Positions 43,149-52,458 of a stretch of DNA of 64,000 nt are shown one piece after another. The stretch's first letter is position 1. Every line of letters starts with the position of its first letter. Under the pieces are notes generated by a model. It did not search any database and had not been told where the DNA came from. It saw only the letters and a list, made by a program, of their open reading frames with translations. The position numbers were made by a program, and so were the translations under genes. Source of the stretch: JADJOY01 sp046331705 [NCBI: bacterium] (GTDB taxonomy: Bacteria; JADJOY01); the NCBI GenBank assembly GCA_046331705.1, contig JAXLQJ010000014.1:92583-156582 (forward strand), in the 5' to 3' direction.

Positions 43149-43494
43149 CGGCGCGGGCCCGGTCGACGCGGGCGAACGCGCTCCACGGACCCCCGGCCCG
43201 TCGCCCGGCGGCACTGTCTCAGTTTGAGGTAACGAGCCGATTGGCGACACCCGGACGCTGTGCTAGGTTCGCGCGCGCTCGGGACCGAAGGCAGCGATCT
43301 CACCCGGGCGAGACGAATCCGATCGCCGCAAGCGCCCGCCCGCGACGACCCGCCGATCTCCTCGGCAGTCGCCGGCACCTCGTACGACGAGCGCCCAGCG
43401 GCGAACCACAATCGAGCCCATCGGTACCGCGCGCGCGGCGCTCGTCGCCGCGGCGGCGTTACTGCGCGCCTCGACGAGACGAACGGGGGTCAGC
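43149..43494 (+). promoter_or_regulatory. rho promoter region and long 5' leader
   Basis: 346 bases without a gene. A sigma70-type promoter is visible: TTGGCG at 43241-43246, 17-base spacer, extended -10 TGCTAGGTT with TAGGTT at 43264-43269. This predicts a leader of about 220 bases before ATG 43495. A long leader suits Rho autoregulation, known for rho in E. coli. No start codon-proximal ribosome site better than weak GGCGTGG/GCGGG is seen. Confidence 0.6.
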
Positions 43495-44958
43495 GTGGCG
43501 GGAGAGCGAGTCATGAAGGGCGGCCCACAGAATCTGAATCGCAATCGCCCCGGACGCATGGGGCGACGGCGACAGCGCGGCAGTGGGGGCGGTGGTGGCG
43601 GAGGCGGAGGCTTTCGCGTGCCTGCCGGTGCGCCGCAGCTCGATCCCGAGGCGGACGCGGCGCTGATCGCCGAGGCGGGCGCCAACGGCGACTCGCTCAC
43701 GGACGTGAACGAGCTGCAGAAGATGACCATCCAGGACCTGAACCGTCTCGCCCGCGAGCTCGGTCTCAAGGGCACGGGCCGCATGCGCAAGCCCGAGCTC
43801 ATCTTCGAGGTCCTCAAGATCAAGAGCGCCGGACAGCGCGCGTTCGTGAGCCAGGGCGTGCTCGAAGTGGTCTCCGACGGCTACGGATTCCTGCGCTCGC
43901 CGTTCTTCAGCTACCTGCCCTGCCCCGAGGACGTGTACGTCTCGCCGCAGCAGATCAAGCGCTTCAACCTGAAGACGGGCGACACGGTGCACGGCCACGT
44001 GCGGGCGCCGACGGACAAGGAAAAGTTCTTCGCCTTGATCCAGATCAGCACCATCAACGGCCAGCCGCCCGAGCGCGCACGCGAGCGCGTCTTCTTCGAC
44101 AACCTGACGCCGCTGCATCCGAATCGGCGCTTCGTGCTCGAGACGACGCCGGACGGCGTCGAGACGCGCATCATGGACATGCTGGTGCCACTCGGCATGG
44201 GCCAGCGCGGTCTGATCGTCGCACCGCCGCGCACCGGCAAGACGGTGCTGCTGCAGAAGATCGCCAACGCCATCGCCACCAATCACCCGGAGGCCGTGCT
44301 CATCGTGCTGCTGATCGACGAGCGGCCCGAGGAAGTGACGGAGATGGAGCGCTCGGTGAAGGGCGAGGTGGTCGCGTCGACGTTCGACGAGCCACCCGAG
44401 CGGCACACGGTGGTCTCGGAGATGGTGCTCGAGAAGGCGAAGCGCCTCGTCGAGCACCGCTACGACGTCGTGATCCTGCTCGATTCGATCACGCGTCTGG
44501 CGCGCGCCTACAACACGGTGCAGCCGCCAAGCGGGAAGATCCTCTCGGGCGGCGTCGACTCGAACGCGCTTCAGAAGCCCAAGCGCTTCTTCGGGGCGGC
44601 GCGCAACATCGAGGAGGGCGGCAGCCTCACGATCATCGCGACGGCGCTCGTGGAAACCGGCAGCCGCATGGACGAGGTGATCTTCGAGGAGTTCAAGGGC
44701 ACCGGCAACATGGAGCTCTCCCTGGACCGCCGACTCGTCGATCGGCGCGTCTTCCCCGCGCTCAACATCGAGCGCTCGGGAACGCGCAAGGAGGAGCTGC
44801 TGCTCGCCCCCGAGGAGCTCGAGGCGATCTACAAGCTGCGCAAGGTGCTCACGAACATGGGCCCGGTCGAGGCGATGGACAAGCTCATCGAGAAGCTCAA
44901 CGACACCGGCACCAACCGCACCTTCTTGATGGAGATCGAGAAGATCCTCAAGGGGTGA
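43495..44958 (+). CDS. rho: Transcription termination factor Rho
   Basis: 487 residues. Hexameric RNA-dependent ATPase that ends transcription. A Gly/Arg-rich start ([20 protein letters not shown], about 20-40) is an insertion relative to E. coli. The Rho-N helical domain lies at about 68-105 ([15 protein letters not shown]), the cold-shock RNA-binding domain at about 115-190 ([20 protein letters not shown]), and the ATPase after that: Walker A APPRTGKT (Lys249), Walker [18 protein letters not shown]- and R-loop region [16 protein letters not shown]. Two alternative starts (GTG 43495, ATG 43513) are close; the first residue MAGERV is adopted. The gene converges on the receiver-LpxC gene with an 11-bp overlap of coding ends and no terminator between them. 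Confidence 0.97.
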   Translation: MAGERVMKGGPQNLNRNRPGRMGRRRQRGSGGGGGGGGGFRVPAGAPQLDPEADAALIAEAGANGDSLTDVNELQKMTIQDLNRLARELGLKGTGRMRKPELIFEVLKIKSAGQRAFVSQGVLEVVSDGYGFLRSPFFSYLPCPEDVYVSPQQIKRFNLKTGDTVHGHVRAPTDKEKFFALIQISTINGQPPERARERVFFDNLTPLHPNRRFVLETTPDGVETRIMDMLVPLGMGQRGLIVAPPRTGKTVLLQKIANAIATNHPEAVLIVLLIDERPEEVTEMERSVKGEVVASTFDEPPERHTVVSEMVLEKAKRLVEHRYDVVILLDSITRLARAYNTVQPPSGKILSGGVDSNALQKPKRFFGAARNIEEGGSLTIIATALVETGSRMDEVIFEEFKGTGNMELSLDRRLVDRRVFPALNIERSGTRKEELLLAPEELEAIYKLRKVLTNMGPVEAMDKLIEKLNDTGTNRTFLMEIEKILKG

Positions 44959-46294
44959 GATCGGCGCGGATCTGCTTGAGCAACGCGATGTTGTCGCCGT
45001 GACCGGTCTTCTGGGCGGTGACCTTGCCGAGCATCGGGCGTCCGAGGAGATAGAGATCGCCGATCACGTCGAGCACCTTGTGCCGCGCCAGCTCGTCGGG
45101 AAAGCGCAGCGTGGTGTTCACGATCTTCTCGTCGTCGATCAAGATGAAGTTGTCGATGCGGCCGCCGCCGGCGAGGCCCATCTCGGCCAGCATCCGCACG
45201 TCCTTGACGAAACCGAAGGTGCGCGCGGGCGCGATGCTGTCGCGGAACGACTCGCAGCCCCGGTGCACGAACGTGAAGTCTTGCCTGCCGACCGGCGGCG
45301 GGTACTCGAGGACGTAACGGACGGAGAACTCGTCCGAAGGCTCGATCGAGATGTACTCGCCGCTCGGCGATTCGTCGCCGACGACGTACTTCCGCGTCAC
45401 GCGAATCGGCTCGATTCGCGCGTCCTGCTCCTCGATCCCGGCGTCCTCGATGATGCGGCAGAAATCGACCGCGGAGCCGTCCATGATCGGGACCTCGCCA
45501 TCCATCTTCACCAGCAGGTTGGTGATGCCGTAGCTGTGCAACGCCGCGAGGAAGTGCTCGACCGTGCGGGCCTCGACGCCGTCGTTGCCGAGCGTGGTCG
45601 CGTAGCCGCTGGCGCGGACGTGGTCGAGATGCGCCGGGAACGCCTTCCCGGTGGCGATGCTGCCGAACAGGATCCCGCTACCCGGGGGCAGTGGCGTGAG
45701 GATCAAACCGCCCTTGATCCCGGAGTGCAGACCCTGGCCGCACACCACCATGCTGCGCCGAAGCGTTCGCTGCCGCTGGCCATGCGGGTCGGGCGGCCCA
45801 GGCAACACGGAAGGTCCCAGCGCCTCGCCCACCTGGGCCGCCAGGTTGGTGCGAAACACCGGCGCCGGCGTGTTGCCGGCTTCCATGATCCGGCTGCGCA
45901 GCTCGCGGTTCTCGCGCACCAGACGGCGATGCTCGAGAGCGCGAGCGAGCGTGAGCAGAAGCTGCTCGCGGCTCAGCGGCTTCTCGATGAAATCGAATGC
46001 ACCGAGCTTCACCGCCTGGACCGCGGTGTGCACGTTCGCATGCCCCGAGATCATGATGATCTCGATGTCGGGGCTCGCCTTCTTGATGTCGCGCAACAGC
46101 TGGATGCCGTCGAGACCGGGCAGCCAGATGTCGAGCAGCACGGCATCGGGCTTGAACTGGCGAATCGCGGGAAGCGCCTGATTGCCGTCGCCGACCGAGG
46201 AGGTCCGATAGCCCTCGTCCTCGAGAACTCCGCGGACGGTCCGCTGGATGGCGTCCTCGTCGTCGACGATGAGGACGTGAAACGTTGGATTCAT
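44948..46294 (-). CDS. lpxC: Receiver domain fused to LpxC (UDP-3-O-acyl-GlcNAc deacetylase)
   Basis: 448 residues. Residues 1-122 form a response-regulator receiver: DD at 11-12, phosphoacceptor Asp55 ([11 protein letters not shown]), Ser83 and Lys105 (FIEKP) all present. A linker of about 50 residues leads to a full LpxC at about 173-445, the committed enzyme of lipid A synthesis: zinc ligands His247 (TVEHFLAAL), His405 and Asp409 ([13 protein letters not shown]), Glu246, Lys406, His432 (KTGHGDN) and Thr359 (APARTFGF). Both halves look active, so a sensor kinase could control lipid A output directly at the protein level. ATG 46294 ([13 protein letters not shown]) is preferred; in-frame ATG 46312 is an alternative. 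No kinase gene is adjacent. A perfect TTGACA at 46396-46401 (minus strand) may be its -35. Confidence 0.93.
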   Translation of the reverse strand: MNPTFHVLIVDDEDAIQRTVRGVLEDEGYRTSSVGDGNQALPAIRQFKPDAVLLDIWLPGLDGIQLLRDIKKASPDIEIIMISGHANVHTAVQAVKLGAFDFIEKPLSREQLLLTLARALEHRRLVRENRELRSRIMEAGNTPAPVFRTNLAAQVGEALGPSVLPGPPDPHGQRQRTLRRSMVVCGQGLHSGIKGGLILTPLPPGSGILFGSIATGKAFPAHLDHVRASGYATTLGNDGVEARTVEHFLAALHSYGITNLLVKMDGEVPIMDGSAVDFCRIIEDAGIEEQDARIEPIRVTRKYVVGDESPSGEYISIEPSDEFSVRYVLEYPPPVGRQDFTFVHRGCESFRDSIAPARTFGFVKDVRMLAEMGLAGGGRIDNFILIDDEKIVNTTLRFPDELARHKVLDVIGDLYLLGRPMLGKVTAQKTGHGDNIALLKQIRADLTP

Positions 46295-46372
46295 GTTCGC
46301 GGTGGCCCGCATCACGGCGTCGCGCTGGTGAGCGGAGAGAACGAATCGGTGGGACCGCGCAAGCGGTGCGCG

Positions 46373-46401
46373 AAGCTCGCACAGCACCTACCCCTTGTCA
46401 A
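46373..46401 (-). promoter_or_regulatory. Candidate promoter for receiver-lpxC
   Basis: On the minus strand a consensus TTGACA (46396-46401) is followed at 17 bp by GAGCTT (46373-46378), a poor -10. The gene would have a leader of about 70 bases. Strength of the -35 is the main argument. Confidence 0.35.
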
Positions 46402-46467
46402 ACCCGCGCGGTGGCTCGCCGCGAGGCGAGGCGACGGCGCGAAACCCCTTCTGCGCACGCGTTTTGC

Positions 46468-46496
46468 TTGCCGGTGGGTGGCCCCAGTGCTAGCCT
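46468..46496 (+). promoter_or_regulatory. Promoter of the rimP-nusA-infB operon
   Basis: TTGCCG (46468-46473), a 17-base spacer and TAGCCT (46491-46496) within GTGCTAGCCT. The layout and the extended -10 match the rho promoter (TTGGCG, 17, TAGGTT). It predicts a leader of about 175 bases before rimP GTG 46678. Confidence 0.6.
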
Positions 46497-46510
46497 CGCT
46501 GGTTTGAGAT

Positions 46511-46564
46511 GGACCTCGAATTCGGCGGGCGAGGTCCGTTGGTGCTTGCCCGAGATCGCTCGGG
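46511..46564 (+). promoter_or_regulatory. Two perfect hairpins in the rimP-nusA leader
   Basis: Hairpin 1: GGACCTCG (46511-46518) with CGAGGTCC (46530-46537), loop of 11. Hairpin 2: CCCGAG (46549-46554) with CTCGGG (46559-46564), loop ATCG. Both are within the first 70 bases of the expected transcript. Neither is followed by a T-run, so they are more likely regulatory or RNA-stabilising than terminators. The region does not fold as a tRNA. Confidence 0.5.
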
Positions 46565-46677
46565 AAACCACTCACAAGGTGGGGTCGAAGCGGTCGGACG
46601 TTGCAGTCGTCCCGCGCCGGGCGGATGGGTGCGCGTTGCATCCACTCGCGGAGGGACGACGCGGATGAAGGAAGGGA

Positions 46678-47259
46678 GTGAATCGTCGGGAGATCGCGGA
46701 GAACGTTCGAGCCCTCGTGGAGCCCACCGTACGCGCCGTGGGTTGCGAGGTGCTCGACGTGGAGATGCTGGGATCGGAATCGCGACCTACGATTCGCATC
46801 ACGCTGGACCACGAGCAAGGCGTCAGCATCGAACACTGTGCGGAAGTCAGCCGGCGCGTGAGCCCCTTGTTGGACGTCGAGGACTTGATCAGCGGCTCGT
46901 ACCAGTTGGAGGTGTCGTCCCCAGGTCTGGATCGACCACTCAAGCGCCTCATGGATTTCGACAGGTTTCAGGACAAGCGGGCCAAGATCGAGACCCGCAA
47001 CCCAGTGGTTCCAGGACGAAACCAACGGCGTTTCGTCGGCAAGCTCCGAGGATCGCGAGACCAGAACATCGAGCTCGAGGAAGAAGGTGGGCAGCTCATC
47101 TCGATCCCGTTCACGGCCATCGAACGAGCGCACCTGATCTACGAGTTCGGCGAGGAAGATTTCGGCAACCGAGGCAAGTCGCACGGACCGAGCGTACCGA
47201 GGCGCAGGAGCGATCGGGGCGCGAAGCACGGCTCGAGTGACCCTTCGAGAGGTGAGTAG
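46678..47259 (+). CDS. rimP: Ribosome maturation factor RimP
   Basis: 193 residues; assists 30S assembly. The N-terminal domain shows the RimP pattern VRALVEPTVRAVGCEVLDVE and IRITLDHEQGVSIEHCAEVS, then LEVSSPGLDRPLKRLMDFDR, the family hallmark, and an SH3-like C-terminal domain. A basic, Ser/Arg-rich tail of about 35 residues (KSHGPSVPRRRSDRGAKHG) goes beyond the usual 150-160 length. Start is GTG 46678 behind GGAAGGGA. nusA follows 5 bp after its stop. Confidence 0.94.
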   Translation: MNRREIAENVRALVEPTVRAVGCEVLDVEMLGSESRPTIRITLDHEQGVSIEHCAEVSRRVSPLLDVEDLISGSYQLEVSSPGLDRPLKRLMDFDRFQDKRAKIETRNPVVPGRNQRRFVGKLRGSRDQNIELEEEGGQLISIPFTAIERAHLIYEFGEEDFGNRGKSHGPSVPRRRSDRGAKHGSSDPSRGE

Positions 47260-47264
47260 CCAGG

Positions 47265-48635
47265 ATGATGACGACCGACCTCAACCGCGTGATCGAGCAG
47301 GTGGGACGCGACAAGGGCATCGCGCGCGAGGTGCTCGTGGAGGCCCTCGAATCCGCGATGCTCTCGGCCGCGCGCAAGAAATTCGGTCTCGAGCGCAACC
47401 TCGAGGCCAAGTACAACGACGAGCTCGGTGAAGTCGAGGTCTTCGAGTTCCGGGTCGTGGTGGAAGAGCCCGAGCGAGCCAACGAGGTCTCGGTCGAGGA
47501 AGCCAAGCGCATCGACCCCGACGCCGAGCTCGGCGACGAGCTCGGCGAGAAGATCGACACCACCGGCTTCGGCCGCATCGCCGCGCAAGCCGCCAAGCAG
47601 ATCATCATCCAGAAGATGCGCGACGCCGAGCGCGAGCTCGTGCTCGAAGAGTTCACGCAATCCAAGGGCGAGATCGTCAACGGCATCGTGCAGCGCTTCG
47701 AGCGCGGCGCGATCGCGGTCAACCTCGGCCGCACCGAGGCGTATCTCCCGCCCCGCGAGCAGATCCCCCGCGAGAACTATCGCCAAGGCGATCGCGTCCG
47801 GGCGCTGGTGCTCGACATCCAGCACACGCCCAAAGGCCCGCAGATCATCCTGAGCCGCGGCCATCCGGACTTCCTGGCGGCGCTCTTCAAGCTGGAAGTC
47901 CCCGAGATCTACGAGGGCATCGTCGAGATCAAGGGCGCCGTTCGCGAGCCCGGCGTGCGCGCGAAGATCGCGGTCGTGAGTCACGACCGCGACGTCGATC
48001 CCGTCGGTGCCTGCGTCGGCATGAAGGGCTCGCGCGTGCAAGCGGTGGTGCAGGAGCTTCGCGGCGAGAAGATCGACATCGTTCCGTGGGTGGCGGACAT
48101 CGAGAACTTCGCTTGCAACGCGCTCGCGCCCGCCGAGGTCTCGTCGGTGGTCGTCGACGAGGCCCGCCGCACCCTCGAGGTGATCGTCGCCGACGAGCAG
48201 CTCTCGCTCGCGATCGGCAAGCGTGGCCAGAACGTGCGCCTCGCCTCCCGCCTCCTCGGCTGGAAGATCGACGTGAAGAGCGAGACCAAGGTTGCGCGCC
48301 AGTACCAGGACGCGCACAAGAGCCTGGGCCGGATCCCGGGCGTCGGGCTCGACCTCATCAACACGCTCTACGAGGCCGGCTACCTGTCGGCCACCCTCGT
48401 CGCGCAGGCGCAAGCCGACGACCTCGCCAAGCTCGACGGCCTGGGCGACACCATCCCCGAGAAGCTCATCGAAGACGCGAAACGGGTCGCCGCCAGCGAG
48501 CAGGCCGAGCGTGAAGAGGAATCGCACCGGCGGGCGGAAGAAGAGAAGGTCGCCGAGATCCAGCGCGAGCTCACGCAGCAGCCCAAGCCCACGGACGCCC
48601 CGAGCGCCGCCGGCAAGGAGGAAGCGCGCGAGTGA
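47265..48635 (+). CDS. nusA: Transcription termination/antitermination factor NusA
   Basis: 456 residues. N-terminal RNA polymerase-binding domain at about 1-125 (VIEQVGRDKGIAREVLVEAL). S1 domain at about 135-200 (GEIVNGIVQRFERGAIAVNL). Two KH domains: first around KIAVVSHDRDVDPVGACVGM, second around LSLAIGKRGQNVRLASRLLG. A C-terminal helix-hairpin-helix follows at about 365-410 (RIPGVGLDLINTLYEAGYLS) and then an acidic tail. It binds RNA polymerase and nut RNA, controlling pausing, and acts with the Rho encoded 3 kb away. The ATG pair MM at the start follows GAGAGGTGAGTAGCC. Confidence 0.96.
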   Translation: MMTTDLNRVIEQVGRDKGIAREVLVEALESAMLSAARKKFGLERNLEAKYNDELGEVEVFEFRVVVEEPERANEVSVEEAKRIDPDAELGDELGEKIDTTGFGRIAAQAAKQIIIQKMRDAERELVLEEFTQSKGEIVNGIVQRFERGAIAVNLGRTEAYLPPREQIPRENYRQGDRVRALVLDIQHTPKGPQIILSRGHPDFLAALFKLEVPEIYEGIVEIKGAVREPGVRAKIAVVSHDRDVDPVGACVGMKGSRVQAVVQELRGEKIDIVPWVADIENFACNALAPAEVSSVVVDEARRTLEVIVADEQLSLAIGKRGQNVRLASRLLGWKIDVKSETKVARQYQDAHKSLGRIPGVGLDLINTLYEAGYLSATLVAQAQADDLAKLDGLGDTIPEKLIEDAKRVAASEQAEREEESHRRAEEEKVAEIQRELTQQPKPTDAPSAAGKEEARE

Positions 48636-48656
48636 GCCCGGTGGAGGAATCGCACC

Positions 48657-48920
48657 GTGAGCACGCCGTTCCTACGGCAGTGTGTCGCGTGTCGTGCCCG
48701 GCAAGACCGGCGGCGACTTCTCCGGTTGGTTGTGAAAGACGGGGCCTTCGAGGTAGACCGCGCCCAGCGATTACCCGGACGTGGCTGGTACGTGTGCCCG
48801 ACGGAGCCCTGCGTGGATCGAGCATTGAGAGGACGTGCGAAGTGGACGCGGGGCGGACCCAGGATCGGTGACGAGGACGCACCTCGGATCAAGCGCAGGC
48901 TGCTGGAAGCGATCGCTTGA
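48657..48920 (+). CDS. ylxR: YlxR/RnpM family RNA-binding protein
   Basis: 87 residues. The DUF448 signature is complete: RQCVACRARQDRRRLLRLVV, then GRGWYVCPTEPCVDRAL. In Bacillus and Streptococcus this protein binds RNA and modulates RNase P. Start GTG 48657 follows GGAGGAA. The position between nusA and infB is the standard one. The reading frame of infB begins 34 bp after its stop. Confidence 0.92.
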   Translation: MSTPFLRQCVACRARQDRRRLLRLVVKDGAFEVDRAQRLPGRGWYVCPTEPCVDRALRGRAKWTRGGPRIGDEDAPRIKRRLLEAIA

Positions 48921-48954
48921 GGCCGCGGGGATCGGAAGCACGGGATTGACGACG

Positions 48955-51633
48955 ATGCGAATTGCGGAGTTTTCGCGCACCTACGGCGTCGAGGTTGAAG
49001 ACCTCCTCGACAAATGCGACGAGCTGGGTATCGACGCCACCACGGCGCAAAGCAGTCTCGGCGACCGTGACCTCGAGCTACTCCGAGCCGTCTACAAGAA
49101 GAAGGCCCCCGCGCCCGAGCCCAAGCGCGCCGAGCCCACCGAGCGCGAGAAGAAAGACGGAAAGAAGGTCATCCGTCGCAAGGCGACGAAGGTCGAAGCC
49201 GGGCCCGCCGAGGCCGCGGTGGAGGCGCTCCCGGCTCCCGAGCCGCGCGAGGTCGTGACCGAGGTCGCTCCGCCGCCACCTCCTCCCGAGCCCGAGCCCG
49301 TACCGACCCCGGAAGTCACGGCGCCGATCGCCGCGCAAGCGCCCGAGCCCGTCGTTGCCGAGCCGGCCGCCGTGCCGCCCGCGCCGGTCGTCGAGGCCCG
49401 CGCGCCGCAAGCTCCGGAAGCGGTGCCGACGCCGCCGCCCGCGCCAGCGCCCGCGGCCCAGCCCGCTGCTCCGCCACCGGCTCCAGCCGCCGCTGCCGCG
49501 GCGCCTGCTCCCGCCGCGCCCGCAGCCGCCGGGGCCGGCGCCGGCGTGCGCATCCTGCGGCGCGTGGATTTCCAGGCCGTGCAGCAACGGCACGCGGATC
49601 TCGAGGCGCAGCGCCAGGCGGCACGTGCCGCGCAAGAGGCGGCGCAGCGGGAAGCCGCACGGCCCCGACCGGGCTTCACGCCGGCGCCGGCTGGCCAACC
49701 CGGCGAAGCGCCATCGGATGGCGCGCCCGGGCGCCGCAAGGTCGACTTCCGCAAGCGTCGCCTCGAGAAGCGCTCGGAGATCGATGCCCGTCGCGAGCAG
49801 ATGCTGCGGTTCGCGCCCCGCAAGAAGAAGGGCGGCAAGAAGGCCGGGCAAGCCACGCAGATCACCACGCCCAAGGCCAGCAAGCTGGTCGTGCGAATGG
49901 GCGAGAGCATCACCGTCGCGGATCTCGCCAAGCGGATCGCCGTGAAGGCGAGCGATCTGATTCGCAAGCTCATGGAAATGGGCCAGATGGTGACGGTGAA
50001 CGAATCCCTCGATCCCGACACCGCGGCGATCGTCGCCGCCGAGTTCGGATACGAGGTCGAGAAGGTCTCGCTGCAGCTCGAGGACCTGGTCGATCGCGTC
50101 GACGACACCGCCGAGGACATGCTCCCGCGTCCGCCCGTGGTCACCGTCATGGGTCACGTCGACCACGGCAAGACCTCACTCCTCGACACCATCCGGTCGG
50201 CCAACGTCGCCCGTGGCGAGGCTGGCGGGATCACCCAGCACATCGGCGCCTATCAGGTCGTTGCGCGCGACCGGCCGATCACGTTCCTGGACACCCCGGG
50301 TCACGAGGCGTTCACGGCGATGCGCGCTCGTGGCGCCAACGTCACCGACATCGTGATCCTCGTCGTGGCCGCCAACGACGGCGTCATGCCGCAGACGCTG
50401 GAAGCGCTCGCTCACGCCAAGGCCGCCGAGGTTCCGATCGTGGTGGCCGTGAACAAGATGGACCTCCCGGATGCGAATCCGGACAAGGTTCTGCAGCAGC
50501 TCTCGGCCAACGGGATCGTTCCCGAGGATTGGGGCGGCGACACGCCCTGCGTGCGGGTCAGCGCCAAGACCGGACAGGGCGTCGACGACCTGCTCGAGAT
50601 CGTGCTGCTCACCGCCGACGTGCTCGAGCTCACCGCCAACCCCGCGAAACCCGCGCGCGGCGTGGTGGTGGAGGCCAAGCTCACCCGCGGCCGCGGTCCG
50701 GTCGCGACGGTGCTGGTGAACGAAGGCACGCTCAAGGTGGGCGACTCGTTCATCACCGGCAAGCAATACGGCAAGGTCCGCGCCCTGATGAACGAGCGCG
50801 GCGCGCTGGTCCGCGAGGCCACTCCCGCGATGCCGGTCGAGGTGCTCGGCCTCTCGGGCGTGCCGCAGGCCGGTGATTCGTTCTTGGTCGTCAAGGACGA
50901 CGCCAAGATGAAGCAGTTCATCGACGAGCTGGTGCGCAAGCAGCGCGAGTCCGCCGTGCAGGCGCCGCAGAAGATGAGCCTCGAGCAGTTCTACGAGAAG
51001 ATGGCCGCCGGCGAGGCCAAGGAGCTGCGCGTCGTCCTCAAGGCCGACACGCAAGGCTCGATCGAGGCCGTCACGAGCGCCCTCACCAAGCTCACGACCG
51101 CGAAGGTCGAGGTCAAGGTGCTGCACGGCGGCGTCGGGGCGATCGCCGAGTCCGACGTCATGCTGGCGAGCGCATCGAACGCGATCATCGTGGGCTTCCA
51201 CGTACGCCCCGAGGTGAACGCACGCATCCTCGCCGAGAAGGAAGGCGTCGACGTCCGCTGCTATTCGATCATCTACGAGCTGCTCGACGAGATGCAGAAG
51301 GCCATGACGGGTCTGCTCGAGCCCGAGTTCCGCGAGCAGGTCGTTGGCCGTGCCGAGATCCGCGAGATCTTCAGCATCCCGAAGGTCGGCGTCGTCGGCG
51401 GCTGCCTGGTCACCCACGGCACCGTGTCTCGCCCGGCGCGCGCGCGCCTGCTGCGCGACAGCGTCGTCGTCCACGACGGCAAGCTCGGCAGCCTGCGGCG
51501 CTTCAAGGACGACGTGCGCGAGGTGAAGGAAGGCCTCGAGTGCGGTCTCTCGTTCGACGGGTTCTCGGACATCAAGCAAGGCGACGTGGTCGAGTCGTAC
51601 ATCCTCGAGGAAGTCCGACCCAGCTTGGGATGA
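48955..51633 (+). CDS. infB: Translation initiation factor IF-2
   Basis: 892 residues. GTPase that places initiator tRNA on the 30S subunit. N-terminal helical domain at 1-45 ([20 protein letters not shown]). A long Pro/Ala/Glu linker to about 200, a charged helix about 215-260, and a second IF2-N domain near 300-350 ([20 protein letters not shown]). G domain: G1 GHVDHGKTS at 400-408, G2 GGITQHIG, G3 DTPGHEAF, G4 NKMDL, G5 SAKTGQG. Domains II, III and IV follow, ending [15 protein letters not shown] 48955 is the family start; an open extension upstream overlaps ylxR and is not used. Confidence 0.96.
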   Translation: MRIAEFSRTYGVEVEDLLDKCDELGIDATTAQSSLGDRDLELLRAVYKKKAPAPEPKRAEPTEREKKDGKKVIRRKATKVEAGPAEAAVEALPAPEPREVVTEVAPPPPPPEPEPVPTPEVTAPIAAQAPEPVVAEPAAVPPAPVVEARAPQAPEAVPTPPPAPAPAAQPAAPPPAPAAAAAAPAPAAPAAAGAGAGVRILRRVDFQAVQQRHADLEAQRQAARAAQEAAQREAARPRPGFTPAPAGQPGEAPSDGAPGRRKVDFRKRRLEKRSEIDARREQMLRFAPRKKKGGKKAGQATQITTPKASKLVVRMGESITVADLAKRIAVKASDLIRKLMEMGQMVTVNESLDPDTAAIVAAEFGYEVEKVSLQLEDLVDRVDDTAEDMLPRPPVVTVMGHVDHGKTSLLDTIRSANVARGEAGGITQHIGAYQVVARDRPITFLDTPGHEAFTAMRARGANVTDIVILVVAANDGVMPQTLEALAHAKAAEVPIVVAVNKMDLPDANPDKVLQQLSANGIVPEDWGGDTPCVRVSAKTGQGVDDLLEIVLLTADVLELTANPAKPARGVVVEAKLTRGRGPVATVLVNEGTLKVGDSFITGKQYGKVRALMNERGALVREATPAMPVEVLGLSGVPQAGDSFLVVKDDAKMKQFIDELVRKQRESAVQAPQKMSLEQFYEKMAAGEAKELRVVLKADTQGSIEAVTSALTKLTTAKVEVKVLHGGVGAIAESDVMLASASNAIIVGFHVRPEVNARILAEKEGVDVRCYSIIYELLDEMQKAMTGLLEPEFREQVVGRAEIREIFSIPKVGVVGGCLVTHGTVSRPARARLLRDSVVVHDGKLGSLRRFKDDVREVKEGLECGLSFDGFSDIKQGDVVESYILEEVRPSLG

Positions 51634-51766
51634 TCCATCGCTTGCGGCGCCTGGGCGACGCGAGCGGATCGGACCGCGCGCGAGAACGAGACGAGGGCAT
51701 GGCCCCGCGGCCGTCGCGCTGATCGCCCCTCCCACGAGACCCCGCTCCGCGGCAGCCGAAGTCCAC

Positions 51767-52078
51767 ATGCCCGATCTCGACGAAGCCGGAATGGTGGTCG
51801 GGGTCGGCTGGGTCGACCTGCTCATCCCCGAGTCTCACTCGCTCAAGGACAAGCGCAAGGTGGTGCGAAGCGTCGTGGATCGGCTGCGTGCGCGCTTCAA
51901 CGCCGCAGTCGCCGAGGTGGGCGACCAGGAGCTCTGGGGACGCGCCCGCATCGGTTTCTCGGTGGTTTCGAACGACAGCCGCCTGGTGAACTCGGTGCTC
52001 GACCAGATCCGCGACGCCATCGACAACATGGCCATCGCGATCGTCGCCAACTCCGAGATCGAGATCCTGCACCTGTGA
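51767..52078 (+). CDS. ylxP: DUF503 (YlxP-like) protein
   Basis: 103 residues with the family core GVGWVDLLIPESHSLKDKRK, RARFNAAVAEVGDQELW and IGFSVVSNDS. These small ferredoxin-like-fold proteins lie between infB and rbfA in many bacteria and are presumed to help ribosome or RNA processing; no activity is proven. ATG 51767 is 133 bp after infB, and its stop overlaps the rbfA GTG start (GTGA), so the two are coupled. Confidence 0.92.
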   Translation: MPDLDEAGMVVGVGWVDLLIPESHSLKDKRKVVRSVVDRLRARFNAAVAEVGDQELWGRARIGFSVVSNDSRLVNSVLDQIRDAIDNMAIAIVANSEIEILHL

Positions 52079-52458
52079 CCAGCCGCCGCCAGGACCGCGT
52101 CGCCAACCTCATCCATCAGGAGGTCGCGGGCATGCTCGCCCGCGGAGAAGCGAAGGACCCCGCGCTCGAGGGCGCCACCGTGACGGGTGCCAAGGTCTCA
52201 CCCGACCTACGCCTGGCGACCGTGTACTTCAGCGCGCTCGGCGACGCCGAGGCGCAAGACCGGGTCGCGAAGGCGCTGGCGCGCTCGACGCCATTCTTCC
52301 GTCGCGAGGTCGCGCGCCGGCTCACGCTCAAGTTCGCGCCCGAGGTGGTGTTCCGCCGCGACTCGTCCCTCGCCTACGGGCAAGAGGTGGAGGCGCTGAT
52401 CGAGCGCATCCACGCCGAGGCACGCGACAGCGAGCCCGGCGACTCCTCCGAGAAGTGA
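52075..52458 (+). CDS. rbfA: Ribosome-binding factor A
   Basis: 127 residues with the KH-like fold of RbfA: RRQDRVANLIHQEVAGMLAR, DLRLATVYFSALGD, and RRLTLKFAPEVVFRRDSSLAYG, which includes the conserved P-x-L-x-F-x-x-D-x-S-like end. It binds free 30S subunits and aids 16S maturation and cold growth. GTG 52075 overlaps the previous stop by 4 bp; its own stop overlaps truB the same way. Confidence 0.95.
   Translation: MTSRRQDRVANLIHQEVAGMLARGEAKDPALEGATVTGAKVSPDLRLATVYFSALGDAEAQDRVAKALARSTPFFRREVARRLTLKFAPEVVFRRDSSLAYGQEVEALIERIHAEARDSEPGDSSEK

Noticed and set aside
46497-46677. A tRNA gene in the rimP leader, as in E. coli
   Set aside because: The two hairpins do not form a cloverleaf and no T-loop or CCA-end pattern is seen.
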